This document shows positions 62,791 through 64,000 of a stretch of 64,000 nt of DNA, piece by piece. A model generated the notes under the pieces. It was not told the DNA's origin. It did not search any database and was given only the letters and a program-made list of their open reading frames with translations. Source of the DNA: Gottschalkiaceae bacterium SANA. GTDB taxonomy: Bacteria > Bacillota > Clostridia > Tissierellales > GPF-1. Made by a program: the position numbers and the translations under genes. The number at the start of each line of letters is the position of its first letter. The first letter of the stretch is position 1. The stretch spans positions 1,116,001-1,180,000 of the forward strand of contig AP028876.1 of assembly GCA_036323355.1 (NCBI GenBank), in the 5' to 3' direction.

Positions 62791-62955
62791 TTGGGAGGTG
62801 ATGACCTGAGTGGGACTATTTGAAGTTTAATTTAGAGAGGTGATAAGGGTTTGCTTGACATGGAGGCATGTTTCTGAACATGTTTTCTATGCGGAGAACG
62901 GATTTATTTGCCAAAAAACAATAATGTGATGGGAAGAAAGGTAGGAGGTATGAAC

Positions 62956-64000
62956 ATGGAAAAGAACAAAAGGAAGTCCTTGTTAAATCGATTTGCTCCC
63001 TATATGGGGAAGAAAAAAGTGTTATTGCCATTTGCTTTAGTATTGTCGGGCTTGTCAGCGATTTTAAACATGATCCCCTTTGTATTGGTTTGGTATATTG
63101 CAAGAGAGATTTTGTCAAATCCTGCGGGAAATCAGCTTTCAAGTGTAGGAACTTATGCTTGGCTGGCATTAGCAAGCGCAATTGCGGGAGTTGTTGTCTA
63201 TTTTTTAGCTTTGATGTGTTCACATTTGGCGGCATTTCGCGTAGAAGTTGGATTGCAAAAAGTCGGTATGGAAAAAATAACGAATATGCCGTTAGGGTTT
63301 TTTGACCAGTATTCAAGTGGTAAATTGCGTAAAATCGTAAATGATGGAGCTGGAACTACGCATACATTTTTAGCGCATCAATTGCCGGACCTGGCAGGAA
63401 CGATACTTTCACCTATAATTCTTTTGGTTCTTATCTTTACCATGAATTGGAGACTGGGGTTTGCATCTCTTGTGCCAATCGTGCTGGGTTTTATCACCAT
63501 GAAGTTTATGACCTCCACAAAAGGCAAAGAGTTTCAAAAGAACTATTTCGATTCTTTGGAAGAGATGGGTGCTGAATCTGTGGAATATGTCAGGGGGATC
63601 CCCGTTGTGAAGACCTTTGGCCAGTCCATCTTTTCATTTAAACGTTTTTACAATAGCATCATACGCTATAAGGAAATGGTTCATGCTTATACATTGCTTT
63701 GGCGTTCACCCATGTCGTTTTATACAATTATTATGCAGTCTGCCGCTTTTTTCTTAATTCCAATGGGAATACTATTAATTGGAAAGGGCGATAATATTGC
63801 CCTTGTACTATCTGATTACATATTTTATCTTTTGATTTCCCCGATATTTACCATGCTATTGATGAAATCCATGTACTTTCAGCAAAATAGCATGATTGCC
63901 AAACAAGCTATTGACCGGCTGGACAATCTGTTTGCCTATCCAGAAATGGAGTATAGCGCTAATCCCAAGCATGTGGATCATTATTCCATTGAGTTTAAGG
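62956..64000 (+). CDS. ABC transporter permease/ATP-binding protein, N-terminal part
   Basis: The frame from ATG 62956 (seven bases after AGGAGG; ATG 62950 is too close) is open to the window end, giving 348 residues without a stop. It contains six membrane segments of an ABC type I exporter fold (about residues 20-320) with the coupling segment NMPLGFFDQYSSGKLRKIVNDG. The ATPase domain would lie beyond the window. It resembles the IrtA/YbtP-type half-transporters linked to siderophore handling, and the DtxR-like palindrome upstream fits that, but drug export is equally possible. Confidence 0.85.
   Translation, partial: MEKNKRKSLLNRFAPYMGKKKVLLPFALVLSGLSAILNMIPFVLVWYIAREILSNPAGNQLSSVGTYAWLALASAIAGVVVYFLALMCSHLAAFRVEVGLQKVGMEKITNMPLGFFDQYSSGKLRKIVNDGAGTTHTFLAHQLPDLAGTILSPIILLVLIFTMNWRLGFASLVPIVLGFITMKFMTSTKGKEFQKNYFDSLEEMGAESVEYVRGIPVVKTFGQSIFSFKRFYNSIIRYKEMVHAYTLLWRSPMSFYTIIMQSAAFFLIPMGILLIGKGDNIALVLSDYIFYLLISPIFTMLLMKSMYFQQNSMIAKQAIDRLDNLFAYPEMEYSANPKHVDHYSIEFK

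Overview
This window reads as chromosome of a low-GC Gram-positive anaerobe of the class Clostridia. The evidence is family content: Rex redox repressor, HrcA/CIRCE-type groESL, FMN and guanine riboswitches, an ECF riboflavin transporter, DUF2089, PadR with HAAS-type partners, YtrA-type GntR regulators, strong AGGAGG ribosome-binding sites and TTGACA/TATAAT promoters. Genus is not claimed.

Layout. 0-8.5 kb: a fermentative locus with an iron alcohol dehydrogenase, then a SorC-type regulator leading a TPP-dependent acetoin/2-oxoacid dehydrogenase operon (E1 alpha, E1 beta, E2, E3), followed by an orphan galactitol-type PTS EIIB. 8.5-30.5 kb: mostly housekeeping genes: alpha/beta hydrolase, ftsH, carAB behind an attenuator-like leader, PadR with two tandem membrane proteins, a lipoprotein, an MFS exporter behind an apparent ribosome-mediated attenuator, tex, a GntR/DUF1648 pair, FMN riboswitch with ribU, a three-gene DUF2089 operon and hisS. 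30.5-53 kb: tRNA-Thr, tsaE-tsaB-rimI-yip1-tsaD, an ABC-F ATPase, rex, an OGG-type glycosylase, an AI-2E family protein, groES-groEL, mscS, pyruvate carboxylase, a GntR/ABC transporter operon, and guanine-riboswitch-controlled guaB followed by guaA.

53-62 kb is the most unusual part. A degraded second copy of the guaA 3' end (61695-61923, with its terminator) lies in direct orientation 8.7 kb downstream of intact guaA. The interval between the copies holds an accessory sugar cassette: OFA-type MFS, a BglG/MtlR-type PTS regulator, an iron alcohol dehydrogenase, fructose-type PTS IIA-IIB-IIC and a class II aldolase. This is the footprint expected of an element inserted at the guaA 3' end; no integrase remains in view. 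The enzyme set suggests uptake of a ketose as its 1-phosphate, aldol cleavage to DHAP plus an aldehyde, and reduction of that aldehyde, with no 1-phosphofructokinase present.

After the repeat, a TetR gene with a near-ideal promoter and overlapping operator precedes an ABC transporter gene cut by the window end. A 22-bp DtxR-like palindrome lies between them.

All calls rest on reading the sequence and on recognising families from memory. No alignment or database search was run.
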